A DNA stretch of 42,799 bases, from positions 758,457-801,255 of the forward strand of contig CM074805.1 of the NCBI GenBank assembly GCA_037447605.1, given 5' to 3'. Under the pieces are notes generated by a model. The model saw nothing but the letters and a program-made list of their open reading frames with translations. It was not told where the DNA came from and made no database searches. Positions 31,556-42,788 of this stretch are shown piece by piece; position 1 is the first letter of the stretch; each line of letters starts with the position of its first letter. The stretch is from Zygnema circumcarinatum. Taxonomy: Eukaryota > Streptophyta > Zygnematophyceae > Zygnematales > Zygnemataceae. The position numbers and the translations under genes were made by a program.

Positions 31556-34500
31556 TCAGAAGTGCAAAAGTAGTGCACCCTCCGTACCTGGCCAGCTGCT
31601 CTGAAAATCCCATGTCAGAATGTCCTGTGCTTCTGATGCTCCCCCTGTTGAAGCAGTAAATCCGATAAATGCGGTATTCAAATCCTTGCATGCAGCACCG
31701 CAACCCGCCGGTTGCAGAATGTTGCAGAGCGCTGCGCTGTGTGTGAGCAATGGCTGTGACGGTTTAAGGTCGCCATCGTTGAGATATACACTCCACGACC
31801 CCAAAGCTCCATCATATTCGACCCATGCAAACTTCACACCAGAATAGTTGCCGAGAATGTTCGTCGTTTCAGTCTTGATGACGCGTCTGTTTAGGTTTTC
31901 ACGTATACCCACATTGGGGATGATAGCTGGCTCACCAAGTAAGGGATTTGGCCAAGTATCAAAACTAATTGCTGTACTGCCCACTGACCCCGCCGTCAAG
32001 TTGTACGAATATGCAAGATTTCCGCCTGTTTTTCGGCCGAAATAACTTAGAACTGCATTTGGAGTGAGGAGAACGAATGTGATACCGTCGGCACCGCTTA
32101 CATTGCCGGCGGAAAGTCGGAAAGAGAATTTGGTGGTGAAGGAAGCTGCCTGACATGCTCCATTCGCATCGTATTGTAAAAGTTCGATCGGACTTTCATA
32201 GAATGCAACTCCCGTAAGATACTTCCAATTATAGGTCAGTCGCAGCCTCCCAGTGAGGAGCTCTGCTGAATACTGACGGATTACTCCACTTGTGGACTGA
32301 AAACTCGAAAAGGAGAAACTGGCGGGAGTGCTAAGAGCTGCACATTGCACAAGGAGAGGTCGTCAAGAATGTGAATCCATCTCGAAGAGATGCAGATCTA
32401 AGTTCGTATCGAATGCCATACGTTCAAAATATGCGAGAAACTGCCCTAAAAGCGACTCAAATCACTTAATTCTCAAACAATCTGAAAAAACTGAGGAAAA
32501 AAGGGGTACGTACGGAGCTTGCGGAAACTTGAGACGTTGAGCGGCTGCCAATATTGCCTCGATGTGAAATTCCCGCAGTTGTACTGCTGTAAAGGAGTTC
32601 CAGGATATGCATTTTCCGAACTCAAGCACAAGCCTGATTCTACATTCTCCCACTGTACAGCAGAATCTGAAGATCGTATATTCCGGGCGACAAACGTCTG
32701 ATTTGGTCCATAATGGCAATCTGCAAACCATTTCAACCTCAAAGAAAACCTTAAAACTTGAAGTAATCAGACCTTGAAGTGCCAATCAGCTGCTCAATCT
32801 GCAGCTGCAATGAGGCTTGGCATACTTTGTGGTCCTAAGACTTACATTAACTTCACTATGCAAATCCTTCACTCCACTTTCTTAGCAGTTACGACGGTAT
32901 GGCACTTTTTAACGCCTATAACATATGTATAGATGATGCCGGATCCCAAAACCCTAGGCCATAGGGAGCTATATGTAGAACAAGTGGTTTTCTCCCATAT
33001 ATTATGGGAGTGAGGAACTCTCGCTCATTGAGCAGACGCAATCGACTCTAGTTGTCAGGCAGGCTGACTTACCTGAAAGTAAGAGGGGACCGCTGGGAAG
33101 GTCAGGACTTAATTGAAAGCATTTGTTTCCCTGTGCTTGTTTAAAAACATATCCGCGTGTTTCGGCTAATTGAAGCACCCACAGGCCCCGCGTGTTGCTG
33201 CTTGTACCTGCAATTCCAATGCAAAGGGCACGTGATTGTGTCTACTGACAAACGAAAAATCGTGCTGGAGAAGAGAGCAGAGAGGTCTGTCGAGAGTTTG
33301 AGGGCAAAGCAATGGACCAAACCCAAGAGAGAAAGTAATGAGAGCTCTACTTAGGTACAAAATAGCACTGTTTAACATCCATGAAAAAGTTCAATTTGCG
33401 AGAGCATCTCAGCCTCCGAATCCTCCCAAACATCCAGCTAAAAAAACGTGCCTGCTCGCAGAAATCATACCATGAAATCCCACCCATGTTCGAACTTTGA
33501 AACCTTAAAAGTGAGACTTAACCCCAACAAGCACCCGATTACTCCTTCCCATGCATGCATCCCTCATGCATCCCTCATGCATCCCCCATGCATCCCCCAT
33601 GCATCCCCCATGCATCCCTCATGCATCCCTCATGCATCGCTCATGCATCCCTCATGCATCCCTCATGCATCCCTCATGCATCCCTCATGCATCGCTCATG
33701 CATCCCTCATGCATCCCTCATGCATCCCCCATGCATCCCCCATGCATCGCTCATGCATCCCTCATGCATCCCTCATGCATCGCTCATGCATCCCCCATGC
33801 ATCGCTCATGCATCCCTCATGCATCCCTCATGCATGCACATGCATCGCTCATGCATCCCTCATGCATCCATCATGCATCCCTCATGCATCCCTCATGCAT
33901 CGCTCATGCATCCCTCATGCATGCACATGCATGTCCATGCATGGCCCCCGCCCCGGCCGCCGGCCCTCACCGCTCTTCCGCACGTAGAGCGCCTTCCCGG
34001 GGTCGCTCGCCCTATCGCCGGCGGCGCGGAGAGCGGCCTTCGTCGCGCACGCAAGGGTCCCGCCGGCGGCCGTTGGCGCGCTAACGACAAAACCGACGCA
34101 GTCGCAGTCGGCCGTACAGAGGCGCTGGCACTCCACTACTGACGTCACGGCGCTCGTTGACTCGTCAAAACCGGCCGAGTCGGTGCCGGGGAAGCGCTCG
34201 TATTGGTCGAGACGGCCGTCGCACGTGTGAAAATCTGCAGAGTGACGTGAGCAAAATGAGAACGGAAGCAGAGTTCCCAGTATTCCGCTCCGTTAACACT
34301 GTTCCATCCCGATCTGTCTCGTCTCGTTCCGTTCCGATCCGTTAAGCCCCCGTTCAACTGTCATGACAAGCGTAAACGGCACTGCGCGCCAAACGGCCCC
34401 TTTCGAACGTGATCGCACATAGAACGCCCTACGTGTCCGTTCAACTGTACGGAACGTCAGTGACCATTCACGCTAGAACTGGCACATGGAACTGTGTGTC

Positions 34501-37500
34501 ACGGAATGACCCTGAACCGGCTGTCGGCAGTCACTCGCTGGCCCCTTCAAACCCTGCGATCTGAAACCCTTCAAAGCAGAGGCCGGGGAGGACAAAGGCA
34601 TTGGCTGAGCTCACCTTCCGAAAGTCGAATGTCAACCTCATTTGCATCGGCCATGAGGGCGGTGTGCGACCAGGTGGGCTGCATGAGGAAGCCTCCCGAG
34701 GCCGAGAGGGACAGCCATGGGAACACTGGAGAGGAGGACATAGGTAAAACATTGCAGCTTTGAGTGATGAACAACGTGATGGATATTAGGGAGCTTTTGT
34801 TACTGCTAGAATTGTAACGTGCAGTTAGAGCTGCAATCATCGTGGCTATCAATGTGTTGTGAAAGAGCTGCAGAGTCCTTTGTAGACTGCCATACAAACA
34901 ACCCCGGATTGCCTCAGCTGCGATCAGCTTCATTCCACAACGGAATCAGGTTTGGTATCTCACAAGATGAGGTGGTGGACAGCTTGAAGCACCACTTTCC
35001 GGGAACGTTGACATTCGATTCGAGGGGCAGATTTGAAATTCTTGTCGATGACAAGAGGTTCAATCCAGCCTCTTGGTTACTTGTGAAATACCCTACAACG
35101 TTCGCGGAAGCTGCATCCCTCCACGCACAGTCAAGAGGATGGTGGATCATTACGTCTCGCTTTCAGCCTCTCTTTGCTAGCAGTAATAAGGGCCATTTAA
35201 TCGGGTCAAATACATTATGAAAAAGTTCATTTCTGGCAGCTCAATGTCATTAAAGACGACTGCAGCAAACAGGGAAAGGAAACTGAGAAACCTCCAGTTC
35301 ATTGATTACAAATCCGGCCGTTAAAAAAAAAAACTCTTCGACTGAGGTTAGAAGTTCAATAACCATGAACAAACATCAAAGAAATAAAACTTTCAGTTTC
35401 AGAGTTTCAGAAAACATTAAAGAAACATTTTGAAGATCGATGACCGAAGTTAAGAGTAGCTGACCTCTCTGTATGCCACCTTTAGGGTACAGAAAGCATG
35501 TGTAGGTCTGCGGAGAGTATCCCGACGAGCTCCATACGACCCACGCTTGAAAAGTGTTTTTCAGATCGGTTTTTCGCCTGCAAGAACGAACACATGCAAT
35601 GGTGATGATAAATCCTTGAAAACACAGAAACATTTTTGACAACCGCTGTTGGACGAAACAAAAGTCGTTGCAAGGAGTTGCTTTTACTTTTTCGCTCTTG
35701 AGCTCTCGCTCACATCCGCCCATGCAACATTGCAAACACGGAGATCAATTGTCACAGTTCCTGGGCATAAGAAAGGTTGGTGGACATGCACAAAGGGTCA
35801 TGTGTTCATGTGGCAGGTATGTTGAATGGGCAGTAGACCATGACCATACCATGACCATAAACCCATAGACCCATGAAGACCATGACCCATGTAGACCTAT
35901 GTGCCACTATTTCCTCTCAAGACCTGTTCACTATGTCATACTACTCTAACCTTCCAGCGCTCGACCTCGAACAGCGAAACGAACAGCGAAAGGCCAACAA
36001 CAACATGATGAGAAACTTTCAATAGGGATTGTGCTCACGGGTAATATCCAATGTTGATGTAGGACACCACCAGCCCTCCATCCGGCCGGAAGTTTTGAGC
36101 TTCAGGATCGGAGGGAAACAAGGTCTTCACTTCTTGGGCGAGAAGGGAGAGGTCCCCCGGTTTGTTCGTCGGGCTCACTGTTCTGTAATATACGCCTCCA
36201 GAAGACTGGCTGGTAGTGTCTGGGAGAAGGCAAGCGAGGAGTACATTGGAAGACAAAGACAAGATGAGAGAGAGAAAAATTTATGAAAAGGAAGAAGAGT
36301 GAAGAGAAGAAAGAAGAGAGAAAGAGTGGCTGTTGTTTGAGAAGAGGACGATGAAACATTGGTAAAAGAGAGAATCTCCTCACCAACATCATATTGAAAC
36401 GGTGCGATGTAGGAAAAAGAAGGTGTTGGCCCACTCCTGCACACAGAGCATCTCCAATAGCATTATAATGGCAAAACCTAGGCAATCTTCTAAGTTAAAA
36501 AGGCATCTCAAGAACTGTTTCCCATTTAGAAAAATGAGAAACGGAAGGGAAAATCAGAGAGGAAGAAAGAACAGAAAAAGAGAGTTCGATAGACAGAGGG
36601 TAGTACGGGAGGATGGCAGGAAAGAAAAGAAAGAAGTGGAGGGTGGGAGTAGGAAAGGAAGAAAAAGAGATGGAGAGAAAGATTGTGGGCGAGGGAGATA
36701 GCACCAACGAATGCGCGTGAATATGGTGATGAGATCAAGCGACAGAGAAGGAGGGACGGAGCAAGGTGGTGTATGAAAGAATTGGAAGTACAAAAAATCG
36801 ACGAGAGAATAACAATTCAAAGGTATTATGGAGTAGACAAGCATCGCCAAAAACATAAGGAACTTCAAATAAATCAAAAAAAGGAAAAAAGGAAAGCAGA
36901 TAGTGCAAGGAGAGACGAGAAAGAGAGGGGGAGCAGAAAGAGGAGGAGTGGGGGAAGAGCGTTAGCCTGTGATTCCTGTACACTAAACAAAGAGAGGAGG
37001 GAGGTGAGAGAATGTAAGGGAGAGAGAAAGAGAGAGAGAGAGATGACGCACAAGTAATACTGGCTGCCAACAGACGGAAAACCAAAATAGCCGTTGTTTG
37101 AGACCCCGAACGTTGTGAACTTAGTGCTGAAGAAGGACATGGGCGAGGGCAGCGCCACAGGGCTCGCGTAGCAGTCGTCGCAGAAAAACAGCTTCGCGTC
37201 TCCGGCTCCGGGGCCGTACGGAAACAGAGAAAATGAAGGAGTGGGGGCGGGCGCCGCCAACACGCGAGGGGTCACCACCTCAAGCTCCCTCCTCTTTGAA
37301 GCCTTCTCAGCCATCTCCTTCAGATAGGCGTGTGCGTATTCCTCCAGCTTCTCTGGAACGAGAAAGCCATTGATGGAGTGCACCACACCATCCTCTGCTT
37401 TCAAAACTCCGACTTCCTTAACCACCGCATCGTTGACCTTGAGCTTCCCCCCTTCAATGTAAAGCTTCGCATCGCCATCCGCGAATGTTTTCAGAGTCTC

Positions 37501-37860
37501 GCCGGCCTTCCAAGACTCGGAGGTGAGCTTCCCTCGGACGATGTGGTTCAGAAGCACCTCTCGGAGGAGCTTGTCATTGCTCGGCTCCTCCAGGAAGGAG
37601 AGGAGAGAGGGAGAGACCCTCTCCGTCAGGTACTCGTTAGTGGGAGCGAAGATCGTGACTCCCACAAAGATCTCGTCCGACTCGACGTCCCCGAGCAGGT
37701 CCGCCTCCTCGAGCAGGTTCATGAACATGGTGAAGTTGGACCCCAGCAGCTGCACCAGGAAGGACTCCTCCTGCTTCTGCTCGCCCGCCTGCACGCCGCT
37801 CCAGCACCCTCCCGCCATCACCAAACAAAGGGCGAATGCGATCGCCATGCGAGCCGCCAT
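31556..37860 (-). CDS. Secreted FAS1-NIDO-PAN-beta-trefoil-L-lectin mosaic protein
   Basis: Nine exons join without a phase conflict: 37860-37061, 36436-36384, 36219-36039, 35577-35465, 35110-34964, 34725-34615, 34234-33971, 32720-32514, 32337-31556; 885 residues. Order: signal peptide 1-25 (MAIAFALCLVMAGGC); FAS1 about 30-168 (TIFAPTNEYL, GVVHSINGFLVP); NIDO about 205-430 (FTTFGVSNNGYFGF, SYIAPFQYDVD, GGVYYRTVSP, FRPDGGLVVSYINIGYY, NTFQAWVVWSSSGYSP, ISNLPLESNVNVPGKW); linker; PAN/Apple 469-556 with six Cys (FPGTDSAGFDE, ECQRLCTADCDCVGF); one R-type beta-trefoil-like repeat 557-625 (GLCLSSENAYPGTPLQQYNC); L-type lectin 626-880 (SFTTKFSFRLSAG, ADGITFVLLTPN, ISFDTWPNP). No kinase or membrane segment, so an extracellular adhesion or glycan-binding role is inferred. 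The last exon could instead be cut by a GT donor near 31590. Confidence 0.82.
33551..33945. repeat. 11-bp minisatellite, unit ATGCATCCCTC
   Basis: About 33 tandem copies of ATGCATCCCTC with CCC/CGC variants lie in intron 7 of the mosaic lectin gene, about 25 bp past the exon 7 donor. Eleven is not a multiple of three, so each frame reads an open 11-residue repeat (MHPSCIPHASL-like); those ORFs are artefacts. Every unit carries CATGCA, the RY motif of plant B3 factors. Confidence 0.9.
36240..37053. repeat. Purine-rich low-complexity introns of the lectin gene
   Basis: Plus-strand AGAGAG/GAAGAA tracts (36240-36350, 36530-36690, 36880-37045) fill introns 1 and 2 of the mosaic gene and are pyrimidine-rich on the transcribed strand. 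They yield spurious basic ORFs on plus. Exon 2 (36384-36436) sits between them. Confidence 0.6.
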
Positions 37861-39699
37861 TGCTGTCCCTCTCCCTCTCCTTCTCCCTCTCCCTCTCACC
37901 CCCTCTCACTCCCTCTCCCCTCTCCCTCTCCTTCTCCCTCTCCCTCTCCCCTCCTCTCTCTCCCTCTCCCCTTTCCCTCTCCTTCTGCTCCTCCCACTCC
38001 CCCTCTCCCTCTCCCTTTCTCGCTTGCTCCCTCGCCCTCTCCCTCTCCTTATACCTTTCACTCTCCCTCTCTCTCCCACTCACTCTCAAGGCAGGACCAG
38101 CGGAGTCGCCGGTCAGCAATTTTCTTTGGCATTTTTTGGGCATCTTTTTTAGACCATTTTTTGGCATTCGTTAGACGTTTCTGATTGGCTCCCACTGCTG
38201 ACTTGTTCCTCCATACTCGCTGCGGATTGGCCGGAAACAACATCTTCTAAAAATGGAAATATTTGTGCACCGACATAAGGAAACGATTCAAATTCACATA
38301 GCGACGGGTCAGTTGATGATCTGTACGGACATTGCCGTACTCATTTGCCCCGTCAGCGGCGGGAGGATTTCCGCTGCAAAACGACAAGTTACGGCTACAG
38401 TCCGTACCTCTCTGTACTTTTCTTAATACATTTTAAGATATTTTTGACAAACAATATTACTCGACGATGATTTGTGGAAAAAGTCCTGAGAGCATTTAAG
38501 AAATATTTTCTCCGACACGATTCGCCGGGCAACGGGAAATGTTTCTTCGCCGACAAAGGAAACGGCCAAATATGACACACCGCCAATGAAAGGTCGCCAC
38601 GCGTCCATATTGAACCGTACGGATGACTGCGACATAAAGTCAACAGAGTACGGTAGACCAGTGGAGAGAACAGTGAAACGAGGAAACGCCAAACAGTCAC
38701 CTGGACCGGATCTGTACGAACGGTATGGACAAATGTACGAATAGATCGAACGGATGGTACGCAAGGACAAAACAGCTACGGACAAATCGAACGGTGGGAA
38801 TGTCGCTTCAAGGAGTAATGGTACAAAATGTTGACTTGTTCTGCGCTCGCATGGCTCAACTTTCCTTCAACTTGTTTCGACGGGTTGAAGTTCAACCGTG
38901 CAAACGCGCCAGCCGGTTGGATGCCGGAGGGCCGCCGCAAACCGCCACACTAGCTATCGCCACACAGAAAAGTACCACGTGGCGTCCACGTGGCACCACT
39001 GAAACATCAACGAACGAATGCTATCGTGCTCGAGGCTGCCCGCAAAAGGTTTGACTGCCCGAGGCGTTGAGAGCTAGTTTGGTAATTTGAATTTCATTAG
39101 TACCCAGTCTGAGTCTCTGCCTTCTTAGGGTGCGCGTTCATGTTCCAACTTCGTACATTTAGTTGAACGTTCCAAGAACCCCCAAATCTACAATTCGACC
39201 TTCTACGCCGCATGCAATAATGGTAAACTTTACAATGCACAGAGCCTTTGCATTGCCTTTGTTTTGGCCTAGGCGTAGCTTTCCGCTCCTACCTTTTTTC
39301 TTTGGTCCTTCGGTCCTTCGCGACCAGTTCCTCGTGGTTCCCCATGCTGATTTTGTGCATGTACATTTGATGGCATCACCGCCATCGTGAGACCAATGCC
39401 ATTTCCATTCATGGTTTTACAAACACTATGGAGCTGCATCCTTGGGTCCTGGCGACCTGCAGGGACTGAAGCCCGCCTGACAGTGACCCATGCCGATGCG
39501 GGCCATGGCCATGTCTATGGCCATGGTCCCATGTCGTCCCGGTCCCCTCCCTCTCCTCGGCGCGCGCAGGCCCCAATCGCGCGTCGCCTTTTCGCACGTG
39601 CGAGCGCGCGCGGCGAAACGACACTTTGCTTTTGACGCGAGCCAAGGTTCGCGCGCGTCACGTGACACCCACTCCGTATTGTACCGTATACTTAGGAAA
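37861..39699. promoter_or_regulatory. Upstream region of the lectin gene, CT-rich then gene-free
   Basis: 37862-38090 is a (CCCTCT)n/(CTCC)n tract directly before the start codon, probably the 5' leader or core promoter. 38300-38800 is rich in GTACGG/CCGTAC hexamers. CCACGTGG-type boxes lie at about 38980-38995. Beyond 39050 no gene is recognised; short ORFs at 39163-39645 lack family character. Confidence 0.45.
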
Positions 39700-41560
39700 G
39701 GGTAGTGATATTTCCACCCCTTTTTTGGATCCAAACACCCCTTCCCGGCCGGGCAGATTTCAAAAGGGATTAAAAACGGAGAATGCTTTTTTCACACCTT
39801 TTTGGAATCGATACCCACCCTCCATCGGCAGATCATATTTTTGCGAAACAAGGAAAATGATAACCCGTCACCCCATTTTGAATATCCCGCCTACCTGATT
39901 TTTTTTTCACGCGTGCGGTCAATCGCAGCCGTCGATTCCCTTGCAGATCGCAACACGGCAGATCACTATTGGATCTGCAGCCGGGCTCGGTCACAGCGAT
40001 TGATACGTGCCCACGTATCCCGCCAAACTCGTCTCAAAAGTTTGCCCGTACAAATTTAGTACGGTCGCAACTTTGAGGAACCCAGAATTTCGTAACATTG
40101 AGAGCTTGGACCAATCAAAAATTTCCACGTCAAAAATGCAACACGTGGCAGATCTTGATTGGCTGGCGCTGACAATGACGAGATCTCGGGCCGAGAGACG
40201 CGCGCACTCGCCCGCGCGATCCGGCTTTGACGGGACTCGTGGGCGCTTTCCATTCGCTGAGATCGAGCCCGGCTGCAGATCGAACGGTGATCTGCATTGG
40301 TGCGATCTGCCAGGAAATCGACAGCTTCGATTGACACACATGTGTAAAGGACGGATATCCGCGAACGATCTCGTGGCGGACGGATCTTCCGCTCCGAGCG
40401 GCCAGATATTTCTTTCCCTCAAAAAAAAAAATCAGAGAGGCGGGATACAGTATTCAAAATGCAGTGACGGTGTATCATTTTGGGTAGTGATATTTCCACC
40501 CCTTTTTTGGATCCAAACAGCCCTTCCCGGCCGGGCAGATTTCAAAAGGGATTAAAAACGGAAAATGCTTTTTTCACACCTTTTTGGAATCGATATCCAC
40601 CTTCTTCCGTCGGCTGATTTTATTTTTGCTAACCAAGGAAAATGATACCCCGTCACCGCATTTTGAATACTGTATCCCGCCTCCCTGAATTTTTTTTTTG
40701 AGGGAAAGAAATATCTGCCTGCCCGAATCCGCTCGGAGCGGAAGATCCGTCCGCCACGAGATCGTTCGCGGGTGTCCGTCCTTCACACGTGCGTGTCAAT
40801 CGCATCTGTCAATTTCCCTCGCAGATCGCACCACTGCAGATCACCGTTCGATCTGCAGCCGGGCTCGATCTTAGCGAATGGAAAGCGCCCACGAGTCCCG
40901 CCAAAGCCGGATTGCACGTGCGAGTGCGCGCGTCCCTCGGCCCGAGGTCTCGTGATAATTAGCTCCCAGCCAATCAACATCTGCCACGTGTCAAATTTTT
41001 GACGTGGAAATCGTTGATTGGTTCAAGATCTCAATGTACGAAATATTGGGTTCCTCAAAGTTGCGACCGTACCACATTTGTACGGACATTTGAGACGAGT
41101 TTGGCGGGATACGTGGGCACGTGCCATTCGCTGTGACCGAGCCCGGCTGCAGATCAAATAGTCATCTGCCGTGTTGCGATCTGCGAGGGAATCGACGGCT
41201 GCGATTGACCACACGCGTGAAAAAAATTCAGGTATCGTTTTCCTTGGTTAGCAAAAATAAAATCAGCCAACGGAAGGTGGGTATCGATTCCAAAAAGGTG
41301 TGAAAAAAGCATTTTCCGTTTTTAATCCTTTTTGAAATCTGCCCGGCCGGGAAGGGGTGTTTGGATCCAAAAAAGGGGTGGAAATATCACTACCCATCAT
41401 TTTCCTTGGTTAGCAAAAATAAAATCAGCCGACGGAAGAAGGTGGGTATCGATTCCAAAAAGGTGTGAAAAAAGCATTTTCCGTTTTTAATCCCTTTTGA
41501 AATCTGCCCGGCCGGGAAGGGGTGTTTGGATCCAAAAAAGGGGTGGAAATAACACTTCCC
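39700..41560. mobile_element. Mutator-like foldback element, interrupted by its own kind
   Basis: Ends are GGGTAGTGATATTTCC at 39700 and the complementary GGAAATAACACTTCCC ending 41560. An exact 9-bp target duplication CTTAGGAAA flanks it (39691-39699, 41561-41569). Nine-bp duplications with long inverted repeats are the Mutator-like hallmark. Taking out the inner insertion leaves a 939-bp element whose arms (39700 to about 40035; about 40215-40481 plus 41404-41560) pair over roughly 330 bp around a ~180-bp centre. It has no transposase, so it is non-autonomous. Confidence 0.85.
40482..41395. mobile_element. Inner copy of the same element, 914 bp, inverted
   Basis: Starts GGGTAGTGATATTTCC and ends with its exact complement GGAAATATCACTACCC. 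ATCATTTT occurs immediately on both sides (40474-40481, 41396-41403), an 8-bp target duplication. Its internal sequence is that of the outer copy in reverse orientation, so the locus forms large palindromes. Small indels distinguish the arms. Confidence 0.85.
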
Positions 41561-42338
41561 CTTAGGAAAATGCTCTATTCACACACCTTTTTTGTCTACA
41601 CACAGACATTTTTTCGCCGGGCAGATTCTATTTTAGAACAATGAGGATTAAATAAGAAAAATGTTTTTTGCGTTGCCGTAGGCAAAAGCTTTGTCATCGT
41701 TTTCATCCGTACGATGAGTTCGATTAAGGTGTCAAAGATGAGTTTGATGAAAATGGGGTATAGTTTCCGCGAGTCTGACGTTGCCACGTCGCGCGTCTTG
41801 ATTGGTTGTGTGTTTTGTTGGATCGAATGTGCAGAAAATGGGGTATTCAGTTATTGCCACGTGTTTTTGTTTTATGTGACCTACGGATTCGATTATGTTG
41901 TCAAAGGTGAATTTAATGAAAATGGTGTATAGTTGCCGCGAGTTTGACGTTGCCACGTCGCGCGTCCTGATTGGTTGTGTGTTTTGTTGGATCGAATGTG
42001 CAGAAAATGGGGTATATCGCGTATTTATGTAGTCATTGCCACGTGTGTTTTCTACGCACGACAGCGTTCTGTTTGAATGTTTTACGGGACTTATTGTTGT
42101 AATTACGGTGTTTGTCGCAGCTTGATAAACTAAACTGAATATCCAATCAGTTATTGCCACGTATTCGCTTTTTTTTTTTTGGATTGTCGAACGGAATGTG
42201 GTATACCTCTTATCCAGTCAGAAATTGCCACGTGGGTATTGTGGTTTTTATTGGATCGTTTGTAGGAAATGGGGTATGTTTTTTATCCAATCAGGTTTTG
42301 CCACGTAGCCCTAAATTGGGAAAAAAATCAAAAAAAAA

Positions 42339-42395
42339 CCACACACAAACTGCGACGACAGAATGCGGCGTCATTCTGTCGTCCAGTTTGTGTCC
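42339..42395. repeat. Hairpin in first 234-bp unit
   Basis: The arms ACACAAACTG-CGACGACAGAATG and CATTCTGTCGTC-CAGTTTGTGT pair over about 22 bp with a short CGGCGT loop. A related hairpin ends the next unit (42574-42631). Confidence 0.7.
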
Positions 42396-42573
42396 AATTT
42401 TTTTTTTTTTTTTTGGATTGTCGAACGGAATGTGATATACCTCTTATCCAGTCAGAAATTGCCACGTGGGTGCTGTGATGTTTTTTTGGATCGTTTGTAG
42501 GAAATGGGGTATGTTTTTTATCCAGTCAGGTGTTGCCACGTAGCCCTAAAATGGGGAAAAAACTAAAAAAAAA

Positions 42574-42631
42574 CCACACACAAACTGAAACGACAGAATG
42601 CGGCGTCATTCTGCGTCCAGTTTGTGTGTGG
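42574..42631. repeat. Hairpin in second 234-bp unit
   Basis: CCACACACAAACTG at the left pairs with CAGTTTGTGTGTGG at the right, and the inner part pairs through ACAGAATG/CATTCTG-type bases. It is a diverged copy of the hairpin at 42339-42395, with a longer perfect outer stem. Confidence 0.7.
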
Positions 42632-42742
42632 AAAAAAAAAAAATTCGAAATTTTTTTTTTTTTTTAAATAGAAGCCAATTCTAGAACTGGCCGAAACATG
42701 GTTCGATCGACAAGCGCGCAGTGACTGCCACGTGGCGATGTC

Positions 42743-42743
<1 letters not shown>

Positions 42744-42784
<41 letters not shown>
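42744..42784. repeat. (CA)n microsatellite
   Basis: About 20 uninterrupted CA units near the right edge of the window, followed by A-rich sequence. Confidence 0.9.

Positions 42785-42788
<4 letters not shown>

Noticed and set aside
33551-33945. CRISPR-like array
   Set aside because: The unit is 11 bp with no spacers, in a eukaryotic intron; it is a minisatellite.
33448-34142. Three overlapping plus-strand ORFs encoding MHPSCIPHASL-type repeats
   Set aside because: They are read from an 11-bp minisatellite that keeps all three frames open, and lie antisense to an intron and the PAN exon of the lectin gene.
36874-37053. Continuation of the FAS1/NIDO ORF past 37061
   Set aside because: A GT donor at 37060 joined to exon 36436-36384 restores the conserved NIDO segment SYIAPFQYDVD; the read-through is low-complexity intron.
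37330-38184. 284-codon plus-strand ORF
   Set aside because: Antisense to the FAS1 exon and running into a CTCCCT repeat; the minus strand carries the recognisable domain.
39387-40555. Several ORFs on both strands across the foldback element
   Set aside because: They fall inside non-autonomous transposon arms or flanking GC-rich sequence and match no transposase.
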